From assembly GCA_004193285.1 (NCBI GenBank), contig SECP01000013.1:62001-126000 (forward strand): DNA of 64,000 nt, read 5' to 3'. Within the stretch, counting starts at the first letter, position 1. The number at the start of each line of letters is the position of its first letter. This document shows, in pieces, positions 1 through 13,782 of the stretch. A model generated the notes under the pieces. That model was not told the DNA's origin. It saw nothing but the letters and a program-made list of their open reading frames with translations, and did not search any database. The stretch comes from Myxococcales bacterium (lineage in GTDB: Bacteria; Myxococcota_A; Polyangia; Polyangiales; Polyangiaceae). Position numbers and translations under genes: made by a program.

Positions 1-620
1 GCACGCGCATGTGTCCCGGTAACCCCAAATGCAGCGCGGAGGAGCAGGCGGACCTGAACAAGCGCATGCTCTTCGCCGACTTCAACGTGTTCGAAAGCGG
101 TAAGAGCCTGGGTCAAATCCACCCGGCCAAGTTCTTCTACGCCAAGAACCCGGACGGCCCGACGACAGAGGTGAGCCTGCTGCAGAGCATGCGGCAGGAT
201 CTGTATACGGTCATCGGCACCGTGGATCCGCAGAGTAAGCGCGGCACCTTCCGCTTCCACGTCAACCCGCTCGTCATGTGGATCTGGTGCGGCGGTATCG
301 TGCTCATCCTCGGCGCCGGCATCTCACTCTGGCCGGACGTCTCGTTTGGCGAGCTGGGGGCGTGGTCGTACGTGCGGGCCAGCGCCGGAGTCGCGGCCGG
401 GACCGCGTTTTCGTTCTGGCTCGCGATGTCTCCCAGCTACGCGTACGCCAGCGTGAAGCCAGCGCCAGCGCCCGCGGCCGCCGTTGCTCGCGCGGACCGA
501 CCCCTCTCGGAGAAGCTGCCGCCCCTCGGCGCGACGCTGCTCGGGTTGGGGGTGGGCGCGGTATTCGCTGCTCGGCGTCGACGCCCCGATGGTGTTAGAG
601 ACAGCGGGCCGCGTGTCTGA
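1..620 (+). CDS. ccmF: Cytochrome c maturation heme lyase CcmF, C-terminal part (5' end outside window)
   Basis: The reading frame is open to the first base, so the N-terminal part lies upstream of the window. What remains matches the tail of CcmF, the membrane subunit that attaches heme to apocytochrome c at the outer face of the inner membrane. Visible signs are the periplasmic stretch with YAKNPDGPTTEV, the conserved NPLVMWIWCGG segment leading into a membrane helix, and a second hydrophobic helix near the end followed by an Arg-rich cytoplasmic tail. The next gene starts inside or just at the end of this one, so the two are translationally coupled. Identity is well supported by the WIWxGG region; the Ala/Pro-rich C-terminus is not conserved and says little. 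Confidence 0.85.
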   Translation, partial: TRMCPGNPKCSAEEQADLNKRMLFADFNVFESGKSLGQIHPAKFFYAKNPDGPTTEVSLLQSMRQDLYTVIGTVDPQSKRGTFRFHVNPLVMWIWCGGIVLILGAGISLWPDVSFGELGAWSYVRASAGVAAGTAFSFWLAMSPSYAYASVKPAPAPAAAVARADRPLSEKLPPLGATLLGLGVGAVFAARRRRPDGVRDSGPRV

Positions 621-1227
621 AGAAGCCAAAGTAGAGCCGCTCGACCCCCAACCCTCAGAAGCCTCGGAGGCGACGGAGCCGGCGCCGCCCCCGCCGGCCG
701 AAGCCGAGCGCAAGGATCCACTGGGCCCGGAGCTGGTTTCCTTCCTGCGCAAGGCAGTGCCCGCGGTGTGGCTCCTGGGCGCGGTCGTCGCGGGCACGCT
801 GTCCGGAGCGCCGCTCTTCTTCCTCGTGATGGCGGCGGGCGTGCTCGCGCTCATCGTGGTGCTGCTCTGGTCGAGCGTGCAAAGCTTGACCGGCGGCGCC
901 ACCCTCGGCTTCGAGGAGGCGCTCGGCATGGGCGCGCCTTCCCGCGCCGAGGAGGAAAAGCGCGCGGTGCTGCGCGCCTTGAAGGATCTCGAATACGAGC
1001 GCGGCGTCGGCAAGATCTCGCCGGAGGACTACGCGGAGCTGTCCGCCAGGTACCGCGCAGAAGCGAAGCGGCTCATGCAAACGTTGGACGTCACGCTTGG
1101 TCCGGCTCGCGCGGCGGTGGAAAAGGACATCGCGTCCCGCCTCGCGCGCGCCGGCATCACCCAGGTCCAGAGCGCGCCCGCGGTGGACCCCGAGCCTGCT
1201 CGAGAGCGCGAAGAGGAGGCACCATGA
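589..1227 (+). CDS. Membrane protein of cytochrome c maturation operon, CcmI/CycH-N-like
   Basis: About 212 residues: a Pro/Glu-rich N-terminus, two adjacent hydrophobic segments (roughly residues 50-95), then a charged cytoplasmic region. That region contains KRAVLRALKDLEYERGVGKIS followed by EDYAELSARYR. This pattern (a short helix pair with GKISxEDY) resembles the N-terminal part of CcmI/CycH proteins that help present apocytochrome to CcmF, and the gene directly follows ccmF. There is no TPR part, so it would be a minimal form. The ATG at 589 overlaps the end of ccmF; a GTG at 613 next to the ccmF stop is an equally possible start. The role in cytochrome c assembly is inferred from context and this partial resemblance. 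Confidence 0.65.
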   Translation: MVLETAGRVSEEAKVEPLDPQPSEASEATEPAPPPPAEAERKDPLGPELVSFLRKAVPAVWLLGAVVAGTLSGAPLFFLVMAAGVLALIVVLLWSSVQSLTGGATLGFEEALGMGAPSRAEEEKRAVLRALKDLEYERGVGKISPEDYAELSARYRAEAKRLMQTLDVTLGPARAAVEKDIASRLARAGITQVQSAPAVDPEPAREREEEAP

Positions 1228-2501
1228 AGCGCCTTCGCATCGCCCTGCTCGCGGTCGCGCTCGCAGCCCCGAGCAGCACCTTCGCGCAGCAGCTGCCCAA
1301 CGGTCACCCTACGCCGACCTCCCAACAGGCGGAGGAGGAGGACGCGATCATGCCCAGCGGCTCCGTTCCTCCCGGCAGCATCCAAGTGCGGCTGCTGAAC
1401 GAGAACGGCGACCCCTTGCCGAACACGGAAGTGCGCCTGGGCGTGCAGTTCCAGAAGATCTCGGAAGGCGAGAAAAAGACGCAAAAAGTCGCCAAAACGG
1501 ACGCTCGCGGCGAGGTGCTGTTCAGCGGGCTCACCACCGGCGGCGACTTCAGCTACCGAGTGAGCGCCGTAAGCGGACCTGCCGAGTACGCCTCGGATCC
1601 GATCCAGCTCAAGCCGGACACGGGCATGGTCGCCTTGCTGCACGTGTACCCCTTCACGCGGCGCGTGGAGGAGGCCGCCGTCGGCGCGATCGTCTTCGTG
1701 TACGTGGAGACGCGCGACGACGTCTTCCAGTTCGAGGTGCTCACGCGCTACGGCAACCGGGCCCCGAAGAGCTGGGTGCCAGACGACGCGAAGATGCGCC
1801 TGCCGGAGGGCTTCAAGGCGTTCAAAGCCGGCGAGTCGATGAGCGACGTGCGCTTCGAGGAAGAGCCCGGTCGCGGGGCGACCTTGCGCGGCACATTTTC
1901 ACCCGGCCAGCACCAGGCGTCGTTCCGCTTCCAAGTGCCGCGTCACGGGGAGTCCAGCGCTGCCTTCAGCTTCGGGCTCCCGCCCCACGTGGGTGAGGCT
2001 CGCTTCATCGCGGAGGCCGCGCCTTCGATGGAGGTGGACGTGGACGGCTTCGAGAAGCCGCAGGTGGACGTGAGCCAAACCGGCCAGCGCGTCATCGTCA
2101 CCCGGCGCGTCGCCGTGCGCGGCGAGACGAAGGGCCTCGGCAGCTTCACCGCGCAGCTCTCCGGCATCCCCACGCCCGGTATGGGTCGGTGGGTGGCCGC
2201 CGCTATCGCCGCCTTGCTGGCTGGGCTGGGCGTGGCTGCGTTTCGCGGCAAGCTCGGCGCCGAGAGCCAGGCGGAGCTCCAAGAGCGCGACGCAGAGCGC
2301 GCCAGGCGGGTCCTGCTGGACGAGGTCGTGGACCTCACCCGTGCCCGTCGCGCGGATCGCGTCGGCCCGGGAACGTACGAAAGCGCGCGCCGCGCGCTCG
2401 TCGAGGCGCTCGCCCGCATCACGCTCCAGAACCCGACCACGCCCCGCAAAGGCCGTCGAAGCAAGAGCGACAAACGGGCCAAAAGAGGCACCTCCGCTTA
2501 G
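1224..2501 (+). CDS. Exported protein with carboxypeptidase-regulatory-like domain and C-terminal membrane anchor
   Basis: About 425 residues, starting at an ATGA overlap with the preceding gene, so it is the third gene of the cytochrome c maturation operon. The N-terminus (KRLRIALLAVALAAPSSTFA) is a signal peptide. Residues about 50-140 look like a Ig-type/carboxypeptidase-regulatory beta-sandwich (VRLLNENGDPLPNTEV, then GEVLFSGL), and a longer beta-rich region follows. One transmembrane helix lies near residue 330 (RWVAAAIAALLAGLGVAAF). After it comes a charged coiled-coil-like tail ending in a Lys/Arg-rich stretch. I do not recognise a named family. It may hold cytochrome maturation factors or apocytochromes at the periplasmic face; that is inference from operon position only. 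Confidence 0.7.
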   Translation: MKRLRIALLAVALAAPSSTFAQQLPNGHPTPTSQQAEEEDAIMPSGSVPPGSIQVRLLNENGDPLPNTEVRLGVQFQKISEGEKKTQKVAKTDARGEVLFSGLTTGGDFSYRVSAVSGPAEYASDPIQLKPDTGMVALLHVYPFTRRVEEAAVGAIVFVYVETRDDVFQFEVLTRYGNRAPKSWVPDDAKMRLPEGFKAFKAGESMSDVRFEEEPGRGATLRGTFSPGQHQASFRFQVPRHGESSAAFSFGLPPHVGEARFIAEAAPSMEVDVDGFEKPQVDVSQTGQRVIVTRRVAVRGETKGLGSFTAQLSGIPTPGMGRWVAAAIAALLAGLGVAAFRGKLGAESQAELQERDAERARRVLLDEVVDLTRARRADRVGPGTYESARRALVEALARITLQNPTTPRKGRRSKSDKRAKRGTSA

Positions 2502-2864
2502 CGACTCGGCCGGGTGGCCCAGTCCCTCCACAGGCTGAGGATAACCTCCTGAAAAGTCAGGGGATCCACCTGGGGGCGAAGTGGGATAACCGATGCCGGC
2601 CCCGGAGTCTGGCAAGTTAGTGGAGGTCGTGCCCCGGGCTCAATCCACAGGCGTGGAGACGAATACCCTAACCAATTGGGGTAGTTAGGGAGAAATCCCC
2701 AGTTTCCACAGGGCCTAATACTACTTCTAATCTATTTAAATTTAAGAAGATCAGAGAGAAGAAGAGCCACCCGAGCCTGTGGCAAACCGGGTTTTCGACA
2801 CGGCCCGAAGGCGTGCTTCAAACGCTGGCGCTTCGGCGCCCGCCCGGTTACACGTCGGCCACCC
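2502..2864. other. Intergenic region upstream of dnaN: AT-rich, DnaA-box-like, possible origin element
   Basis: No gene is visible in these 363 bases. The sequence holds TGAGGATAA at 2536-2544 (one mismatch to the inverted DnaA box TGTGGATAA) and two further TCCACAGG-type sites (2643-2651 and 2706-2712). A 17-bp motif AATTGGGGTAGTTAGGG lies at 2674-2690. An unusually AT-rich run follows (about 2715-2750, with TTTAAATTTAA), which stands out in this GC-rich DNA. The location before dnaN-recF-gyrB fits either an origin-type region or the dnaN promoter/leader. Origin function is inference. A related motif arrangement recurs at 30151-30257. Confidence 0.45.
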
Positions 2865-4007
2865 ATGCACGTTGTCGTGAGCAAAAAGGACCTGCTGCGC
2901 GTCCTCGGTCGCTGCCAGGGTGTGGCGGACAAGAAAAGCACCATGCCGGTGCTCGGCAACGTGCTGCTCGAGGTCGCATCACCGAACGAGCTACGTCTGG
3001 CGGCGACGGATCTGTTCGTGTCCGTGAGCGGCAAGATCGCGGCGAAGGTCGAGAGCGGCGGCTCCATTGCGCTCGGCGCACGCGAGCTGTTCGAGCGCGT
3101 TCGCATGATGCCGGAGGGCCAGATCGCGCTGCAGGTCAACGGCACGCAAGCCGTCATCCGCGCTGTCGGCTCTGCGCGTCGCTTCACGCTGCACGGCGTG
3201 CCGGGCGAAGAGTTTCCGTCGCTGCCCGCGCCGGACGCGAAGGCGCAGGTCGCGACGTTGGACGTCGTGACGCTCGCTTCGCTCATCGCGGCGACGCACT
3301 TCTCGATTTCGACCGACGAGACTCGCCTGCACCTGAACAGCGCGCTGTTCGAGTGGGACAACGATCGCGTGCGCATGGTGACGACCGACGGTCACCGCTT
3401 GAGCAAGCTCGAGGTCTCGGTCAAGGGCAAGCACGAGAGCGCGACCATGCTCATCCCGCTCAAGGGCGTGCAGGAGCTGCGCCGCTTGTGCGAAGAAGCG
3501 CTGACCGAGGGCAAAGACGGCGCGGACGCTTCGGAGATCAAAATGGTCCAGAGCGGGCCCAACGCGTTCTTCGAGCTGGCAGGCTTTTCGTTCAGCGTGA
3601 AGCTGGTCGACGCGCAGTTCCCGCCCTACCAGCAGGTCATTCCGGAGCACAGCGAGCGCAACGTGCGCGCCCAGCGCGCGGCTCTGTCCGAGGCGCTGCG
3701 CGCGGTGTCGGTGGCGGCGAGCGACCGCACCGGCGGCGTCAAGCTGACCCTCGGTGGCGGCAAGATCCGCTTCGAGAGCGAGAGCCCGGACAGCGGCGAA
3801 GGCTTCGACGAAGTGCCGGCGGACTACGATGGTCCCGAGGTCACGGTCGGCTTCAACGCGCGTTACTTTTTGGACGTGCTCGGCGCCATCACGGACGAAG
3901 AGGTCAGTCTCGGAATCTCCGGTGAGCTGGACCCCGCCGTGATCAAGCCGGCCGCGGACAGCGCGAACAAGAGTTACCAAGCCGTGATCATGCCGATGCG
4001 GATTTGA
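2865..4007 (+). CDS. dnaN: DNA polymerase III sliding clamp (beta subunit)
   Basis: The 380 residues are the usual length for the beta clamp, which encircles DNA as a dimer and tethers the polymerase. Family hallmarks: the N-terminal KKDLLRVLGRCQGVADKK and STMPVLGNVLLE, the middle-domain TRLHLNSALFEWDNDRVRMV followed by TDGHRL, and the C-terminal QAVIMPMRI (family form usually MPMRL). The three clamp domains fall at about 1-125, 126-255 and 256-380. The ATG start gives the standard N-terminus. The stop overlaps the recF start in TGATG, so clamp and RecF are translationally coupled. dnaA, often the upstream neighbour, is not present; the gene before is part of cytochrome c maturation. Confidence 0.97.
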   Translation: MHVVVSKKDLLRVLGRCQGVADKKSTMPVLGNVLLEVASPNELRLAATDLFVSVSGKIAAKVESGGSIALGARELFERVRMMPEGQIALQVNGTQAVIRAVGSARRFTLHGVPGEEFPSLPAPDAKAQVATLDVVTLASLIAATHFSISTDETRLHLNSALFEWDNDRVRMVTTDGHRLSKLEVSVKGKHESATMLIPLKGVQELRRLCEEALTEGKDGADASEIKMVQSGPNAFFELAGFSFSVKLVDAQFPPYQQVIPEHSERNVRAQRAALSEALRAVSVAASDRTGGVKLTLGGGKIRFESESPDSGEGFDEVPADYDGPEVTVGFNARYFLDVLGAITDEEVSLGISGELDPAVIKPAADSANKSYQAVIMPMRI

Positions 4008-5122
4008 TGTCGGACCCCGCTCGGGTCCAAACTCTCCGCTTCGAGCGAGTCAAGCTCGCGAGCTTCCGCAACATCCAGTCCGCGCAGCTCGCCCCCAGCC
4101 CCCGCCTGAACTTGATCTGGGGCGACAACGGTCAGGGCAAGACCAGCATCCTGGAGGCGCTGTACGCAGTCGCCACGACACGCAGCTTTCGCACCGACAA
4201 GCTCGCGCAGGCGGTCCGCAGCGGCGAGCTGCAAGCGCGAGTGAGCGCGACCGTGAGCGAAGGCGAATTCATCCGAGAGCTCGGCTTGAAGCAGGGTCTG
4301 CGCGCTCGCGAGGTGTCGCTGGACGGTAAGCGACCCAAGACCCTCGTGAGCTACGCGGTGCGCACGCCCGTCGTCGTCTTTCACCCGCGCGACCTGGAGC
4401 TCGTCACCGGCGCCGCCTCCGAGCGCCGCCGCCTCTTGGACCGCCTGATCCTCTACGCGGACCCGCAGGGCGCGGAGGCCGCGCGGCGCTACGGCGAAGC
4501 GGTCAAGGAGCGCCAGCGCCTGCTCGACACTCGTGGGGTGGGGGCGGCGGAGCTGGGGGACTTCGAGCGAGTCGCGGCCGAGCACGGGGCCCGCTTCGCC
4601 CGGGCGCGCTTCGAGGCCAGCGAACGGCTGCTGCCGGAGCTGCTCGCGGCCTTCGGGAGCGTCACCCCGGCGGGGCTCGAGCTCTCCGCGCGGTACCTCC
4701 CCGGAGGCAGCCAGAACCCCGAAGAGTTCCAGGGCCAGCTGCGCGCGAGGCGCCCGGAGGACTGCCGGCGCGGCCGAGCCAGCTTCGGACCCCAAAAAGA
4801 CGAGCTCGGGCTGGACGTCGACGGCAGGCCGGCGCGCAGCGACGCTTCCCAGGGGCAGCAGCGCTTGCTCTCCTTGTCGCTGAAGCTCGCAGAGCTGCGC
4901 TGCATCGAGGGCACGCGCCGCGCTCACCCGGTGCTCTTGCTCGACGACGTCTCCAGCGAGCTGGACGCGCACCGCACCGAGTCCGTGCTCGCGCTACTGC
5001 AGGCCTCCCTAGGTCAGATATTCGTGACCACGACGCGCCCCGAGCTCTTCGCCGGGAGCGTGTTCGCGGCCTCGGACCGAGCCGACTTCCGCGTGGAAAA
5101 TGGCGTCGTGCAAAGGCTCTGA
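4007..5122 (+). CDS. recF: DNA replication/repair protein RecF
   Basis: RecF is an SMC-like ATPase that loads RecA at single-strand gaps together with RecO and RecR. The 371 residues show the Walker A motif GDNGQGKT (39-46), the ABC-signature-like region SQGQQRLLSLSLKLAE, and the Walker B/D-loop PVLLLDDVSSELD; the C-terminal QIFVTTTRPELF is also typical. The ATG at 4007 overlaps the dnaN stop; a TTG three bases upstream is in frame but is a less likely start. Length is normal. The order dnaN-recF-gyrB is the classic bacterial origin-proximal arrangement. Confidence 0.96.
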   Translation: MSDPARVQTLRFERVKLASFRNIQSAQLAPSPRLNLIWGDNGQGKTSILEALYAVATTRSFRTDKLAQAVRSGELQARVSATVSEGEFIRELGLKQGLRAREVSLDGKRPKTLVSYAVRTPVVVFHPRDLELVTGAASERRRLLDRLILYADPQGAEAARRYGEAVKERQRLLDTRGVGAAELGDFERVAAEHGARFARARFEASERLLPELLAAFGSVTPAGLELSARYLPGGSQNPEEFQGQLRARRPEDCRRGRASFGPQKDELGLDVDGRPARSDASQGQQRLLSLSLKLAELRCIEGTRRAHPVLLLDDVSSELDAHRTESVLALLQASLGQIFVTTTRPELFAGSVFAASDRADFRVENGVVQRL

Positions 5123-5211
5123 AAAAGACCTCGAGAGCGCGACCACTTTTAGCGCGTTTCCAGCGACTTTCCTGCGGTTTGACGCTTGCTTCGTCGGCCC
5201 GATCAAAGTAA

Positions 5212-7683
<2,472 letters not shown>

Positions 7684-8053
7684 ACAAGCACTGCCAGCTC
7701 ATTCGGGGCGCTCTCATCAGTAAGTCAGTGGGCTGAAAGCGTCTCGAGTTGAAACTCCACCCCAAGGCGTGGGGCGTGAAAGGACTGCGGGTGCATGCGC
7801 TCTCATCCTCGGCGTGGCATTGCAGAAGTGAAAATGGACAGCCTTCAGGGTTGCAATGCATAGGCTGAGCGGACTATCCTTCTGAGTCGTACGAGGGCTC
7901 GAGTCAGCGCCGCTTTCTGAGCTTTGGCGAGGGGCCTCGCTACGATTCAAACCAATTTGTTTTACCTACCTCAGCGTCAGAGAGGAGGAGCTGTGGGCGG
8001 GTGCTCGGCAGGCATTTGCCTGCTGCACTGACGGTCCACGGCGACGGGATTTG
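7684..8053. other. Intergenic region between gyrB and an XRE regulator gene
   Basis: In 370 bases I see no convincing gene, tRNA or strong terminator. Base composition is somewhat more mixed than in the flanking coding DNA. A GGAGG-like sequence (AGAGGAGGAG near 7981-7990) is too far from the next start to act as its ribosome binding site. Confidence 0.5.
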
Positions 8054-8416
8054 ATGACCGCAAACGCAAAAGGGTCCACGAAGAAGGTTGGTCGGCTCAT
8101 TCGCTCGGCTCGTATGGAGCGCGGGCTCACCCAGAAAGACCTGGCGCGAAAGTTAGGCGTCCGCTCGGGCAGCTACGTCGGCATGCTCGAGTCAGGTCTG
8201 TGCAAGGGAGTGGGCGTCGGCAGGCTCGAAGAAATTGCGAGCTTTCTCGACGTGCACGGGGTCGACCGTTATCGCTGGCTGGCAGCTGCCGGTCATCTAC
8301 CGCCGGGGTTGCTCGGCGCTCTCATGAAGAGCCCCGATCAGTGGGATGACGTGTTGGGCTTGCTCGCGCCCGGCCATGCGCGCGGGGCACGTCCGCGCAA
8401 ACGCGGGCGCGCCTGA
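8054..8416 (+). CDS. XRE-family helix-turn-helix transcriptional regulator
   Basis: 120 residues with a Cro/C1-type HTH at about 11-70. LIRSARMERGLTQKDLAR forms the first helices, and KLGVRSGSYVGMLESGL the recognition helix region, followed by a short Arg-rich tail. The ATG at 8054 is preferred over an in-frame TTG just before it. The gene stands alone between gyrB and a lipoprotein gene, with intergenic DNA on both sides, and is likely autoregulated in the usual XRE manner (inference). No toxin or phage gene lies next to it, so a toxin-antitoxin or prophage role is not supported. Confidence 0.8.
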   Translation: MTANAKGSTKKVGRLIRSARMERGLTQKDLARKLGVRSGSYVGMLESGLCKGVGVGRLEEIASFLDVHGVDRYRWLAAAGHLPPGLLGALMKSPDQWDDVLGLLAPGHARGARPRKRGRA

Positions 8417-8536
8417 CGTGCTGAGCTCCTTTCTAGCGGTCACTCGTGACGCGCTGGAGGGCGGGGAGCAGCCAGCGTCGTTAGATCGAAAACGGGCGCA
8501 CGAGCGCCAAACAGCGGGACCCTTTGTCCCCGCAGA

Positions 8537-8569
8537 GACGGCCCGGACAGCGCCCTGTCACGGGCCGTC
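8537..8569 (+). terminator. Strong GC-rich hairpin downstream of the XRE gene
   Basis: GACGGCCCG at 8537-8545 pairs with CGGGCCGTC at 8561-8569. An inner GACAG/CTGTC pair (8546-8550 with 8555-8559) closes a CGCC loop, with one bulged A. The total stem is 14 base pairs. Only a weak T-rich stretch (GCGACTTTCG) follows, so it could be a terminator or a protein/RNA structure element. Confidence 0.45.
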
Positions 8570-8649
8570 GTTGCGACTTTCGTTCAGAGCTCGCGCGGGC
8601 TCGCCTGTAAACTGCCCGCTCGAAGCGGTTCGTGTATCTTCGAGGTCCC

Positions 8650-9381
8650 ATGAAGTCATTTTCCTTTGCAAAGCTCCTCACCCTCGGGTGTTTCGCTCTC
8701 CTGCTCCCCGTCGCCTGCGGCGACGACGATGAAGACGGCAGCCCTGGCCCGAGCGGTGGATCCGCCGGCAGCGGTGGCGAGGCCCCCGGTGTGGGTGGCG
8801 AGGCGGGCGGCGGAGCGGGCGGAGCGGGCGGAGCGCCTGCCCCCGCGAGCATCCCCGGCACGAGCACCAAGTCGGAGACCATCGAGTGCGGTGCTGACGA
8901 TTGTTCGTCGACGAGCACGCTCCTGCCGACGCTCTTCATCAAGCCTTGCTGCACGGTGGGCTCGGCCGCGTGCGGCGTGGACAGCGGCTTCCTCACCCTG
9001 CTCGGTACGGATCTGGACGGCGCGTGTCTGCCCAAGGATCAGCCGGGTGAGCTGGACTCCGGCTGCCCCGACAGCCCCGAGACGGCCGTGCCCTTCAACG
9101 GCCAGATGATCGGCGTCGAAGGCTTCAAGGGCTGCTGTCGCCCGAACAACACGTGCGGCTTCCTCGTGAACGACATCTCGACCGATCTGGGTGACTTCAC
9201 CTCACCGGGCCTCGGCTGCGTGGACTCCAGTGCTTTCGGCGTGCCGGGCGGCGAGTGCGGCGAGGGCGCGGGCGGCGCCGGTGGTGGCGGTGCTGGTGGC
9301 GCCGGCGGAGCGGCAGGCGGAGCGGCGGAAGGTGGCAATCCCACCGCGCTTGGCGGTGCCGGCGCCGGCGGCGCCCCGTAA
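8650..9381 (+). CDS. Gly/Ala-rich lipoprotein, function unknown
   Basis: 243 residues beginning with a lipoprotein signal peptide: MKSFSFAKLLTLGCFALLLP, then the lipobox PVAC and an Asp/Glu-rich mature start (CGDDDEDG). Two low-complexity Gly/Ala linkers (about residues 33-70 and the last 35 residues) enclose a compact domain of about 120 residues with paired cysteines (KPCCTVGSAACGV, FKGCCRPNNTCGF). This Gly-rich lipoprotein architecture is common in Polyangiales. The ATG is preceded by a GTG six codons upstream; the ATG gives the cleaner signal peptide. No enzyme family is recognised; an outer-membrane surface role is inferred from the lipobox. Confidence 0.75.
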   Translation: MKSFSFAKLLTLGCFALLLPVACGDDDEDGSPGPSGGSAGSGGEAPGVGGEAGGGAGGAGGAPAPASIPGTSTKSETIECGADDCSSTSTLLPTLFIKPCCTVGSAACGVDSGFLTLLGTDLDGACLPKDQPGELDSGCPDSPETAVPFNGQMIGVEGFKGCCRPNNTCGFLVNDISTDLGDFTSPGLGCVDSSAFGVPGGECGEGAGGAGGGGAGGAGGAAGGAAEGGNPTALGGAGAGGAP

Positions 9382-9557
9382 CCTAGGCATCCGGTTCGGC
9401 CTCTGGAAGGCCCGGTCTCGCCGCTCGTCGGTGGGTCTGGGCCTTCGTCGTTTCGAGGGCCGGAAGGCGCCCGGTGCGCCCCTTGCATCGAAGGAGAGCG
9501 GCCTTAGCTTGCGTCCGCTGCCGCACGTGAGCGCGGCGCACGAACGGAGCTTTCCCG

Positions 9558-12212
<2,655 letters not shown>

Positions 12213-12226
12213 GGTAACCTCTCGGG

Positions 12227-12255
12227 GTGGCGGGTCGCTCTAGGCTGCCCGCCAC
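12227..12255 (+). terminator. Hairpin between clpB and the kinase gene
   Basis: GTGGCGGG (12227-12234) and CCCGCCAC (12248-12255) are exact complements around a 13-base loop, 15 bases after the clpB stop, followed by TTCGT. It may end clpB transcription or act as leader structure for the kinase gene that starts ten bases later. Confidence 0.4.
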
Positions 12256-12264
12256 TTCGTGAGC

Positions 12265-13782
12265 ATGGCGGATTTACCCGCGTCATCAGAGCGCTCCCCG
12301 GACTTCGCTCCGGACTGGTTGCACCGTGCCCTCTCCGCCGCTCGCCTCGGCACGTGGCAGTGGGACGTGGCGAGCGGTCGGGTGACCTGGTCCCCCGAGG
12401 TGCTCTCGATCTTCGGCATCACCGAGTTCGAGGGTACCTACGAGGCGTGGGCGCGGGTGGTGCATCCGGCGGACCTGGACTTCATCAAAGTCGCGCTGGA
12501 ACGCGCGCTCTCGGATCGAGAGCGCTCCGATTTCCAGGTAGAGCATCGCGCGCTGTCGCCCTCCGGCAAAGTCGTGTGGGTGGAGGCGCGGGCGGCCGTG
12601 CAGCGGCGGGAGGACGGCACCGTCGAGCGTCTTTTAGGCATCGTGCAGGACGTGACGTCGCGCAAGGAGCTGGAGCACCAGCTCGCCCAGTCACAGCGGC
12701 TGGAGACGGTCGGCCGCCTCGCTGGCGGTGTGGCGCACGACTTCAACAACTTGCTCACCGCCATCTTCGGCGCCATCAGCCTGGCCAAGTCGCAGTCGCC
12801 CCCGGCCGCGCAAGCGGACCTGCAGACCGCGCTGGACGCGGCGGAGCGAGCGACCGCGCTCACCCAGCGGCTGCTCGTGTTCTCTCGCCAGCGCGCGAGC
12901 GACGTGCGGCTCCTGGATCTCAACGACGTCGTGGAGAACTCGCAGAAGATGTTGTCGCGGGTGCTCCGCGAAGACATTCGGCTGCGCGTCGCGCTCGCGC
13001 CGCAGAAGCTCGCGGTGCGCGCCGATTTGGCGCAGCTAGAGCAGGTCTTGGTGAACCTCGTCATCAATGCGGCGGAGGCCATGCCCGGCGGCGGGGTCGT
13101 GGAGGTGTCCACTCGCTCGGAGGCGGTAGCCCCAGGGCACGAAAGGCTCGCCGCGGGCCGGTACTTCGTGCTGAGCGTGCGCGACACCGGAGTCGGGATG
13201 GCGGCTGAGCAGCGTCAACACCTGTTCGAGCCGTTCTTCACGACCAAGCCCCACGGCGTCGGGCTCGGGCTGGCCACGTCGCTCGGCATCGTGGAGCGGC
13301 TGGGCGGAACCTGCTCCATCGAGAGCGAGCTCGGCGCAGGCACGACCATCAACGTGCTGCTACCGGAGGCCAAGCCGGAGCGAAAGCTCACGCCGGCGCC
13401 CAGCCCCGCGGCCCAGCCCGCAGGAAAGATCCTGATCATCGAGGACGACCGCGCGGTGCGCGAGACCACGGTGCGCCTGCTCGTGCGCGCCGGTTTCAAG
13501 GTCGCGGCGGCGGAAGACGAAGCGGGGGCTCTGGTGGCGCTGGCAGGACCGGATCGCATCGACCTGGTGGTGACGGACGTGATCATGCCCGAGCTGAGCG
13601 GCCCGGATCTGATCCGCCGCCTGCGTGAACGCCGACCCGACCTGACCGCGCTCTACGTTTCTGGCTACGCAGGGGAGGCGCTGCTCGAGCACGGTCTGTC
13701 CCAGGAAGACGCGTTCCTGCAGAAGCCGTACATGCCGAACGTCTTGATTGGGCGGATTCGCGAGCTGCTCGCGCGCCGTTAG
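12265..13782 (+). CDS. Hybrid sensor histidine kinase (PAS-HisKA-HATPase-receiver)
   Basis: 505 residues, soluble, with no membrane segment. PAS domain at about 20-135 (ARLGTWQWDVASGRVTWSPE, with PAC-like VERLLGIVQDVTSRKELEHQ). HisKA follows with phosphoacceptor His near 158 in GGVAHDFNNLLTAI, the FNNLL signature of the HPK4-type kinases. HATPase has N-box NLVINAAEAM near 262, G1 box DTGVGM near 306 and GLGLAT. A C-terminal receiver domain starts with ILIIEDDRAVRE, with phosphoacceptor Asp in VVTDVIMPELSG near 439 and a conserved Lys in LQKPY. Start ATG at 12265 (a GTG two codons earlier is possible). No output regulator is adjacent; the gene ends convergently, overlapping the cinA end by four bases. 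Confidence 0.92.
   Translation: MADLPASSERSPDFAPDWLHRALSAARLGTWQWDVASGRVTWSPEVLSIFGITEFEGTYEAWARVVHPADLDFIKVALERALSDRERSDFQVEHRALSPSGKVVWVEARAAVQRREDGTVERLLGIVQDVTSRKELEHQLAQSQRLETVGRLAGGVAHDFNNLLTAIFGAISLAKSQSPPAAQADLQTALDAAERATALTQRLLVFSRQRASDVRLLDLNDVVENSQKMLSRVLREDIRLRVALAPQKLAVRADLAQLEQVLVNLVINAAEAMPGGGVVEVSTRSEAVAPGHERLAAGRYFVLSVRDTGVGMAAEQRQHLFEPFFTTKPHGVGLGLATSLGIVERLGGTCSIESELGAGTTINVLLPEAKPERKLTPAPSPAAQPAGKILIIEDDRAVRETTVRLLVRAGFKVAAAEDEAGALVALAGPDRIDLVVTDVIMPELSGPDLIRRLRERRPDLTALYVSGYAGEALLEHGLSQEDAFLQKPYMPNVLIGRIRELLARR

Noticed and set aside
7684..8053. tRNA or small RNA gene after gyrB
   Set aside because: No cloverleaf or conserved TPsiC sequence could be found by eye.
8054..8416. 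Prophage or toxin-antitoxin marker suggested by the XRE regulator
   Set aside because: No phage, integrase or toxin gene lies nearby.
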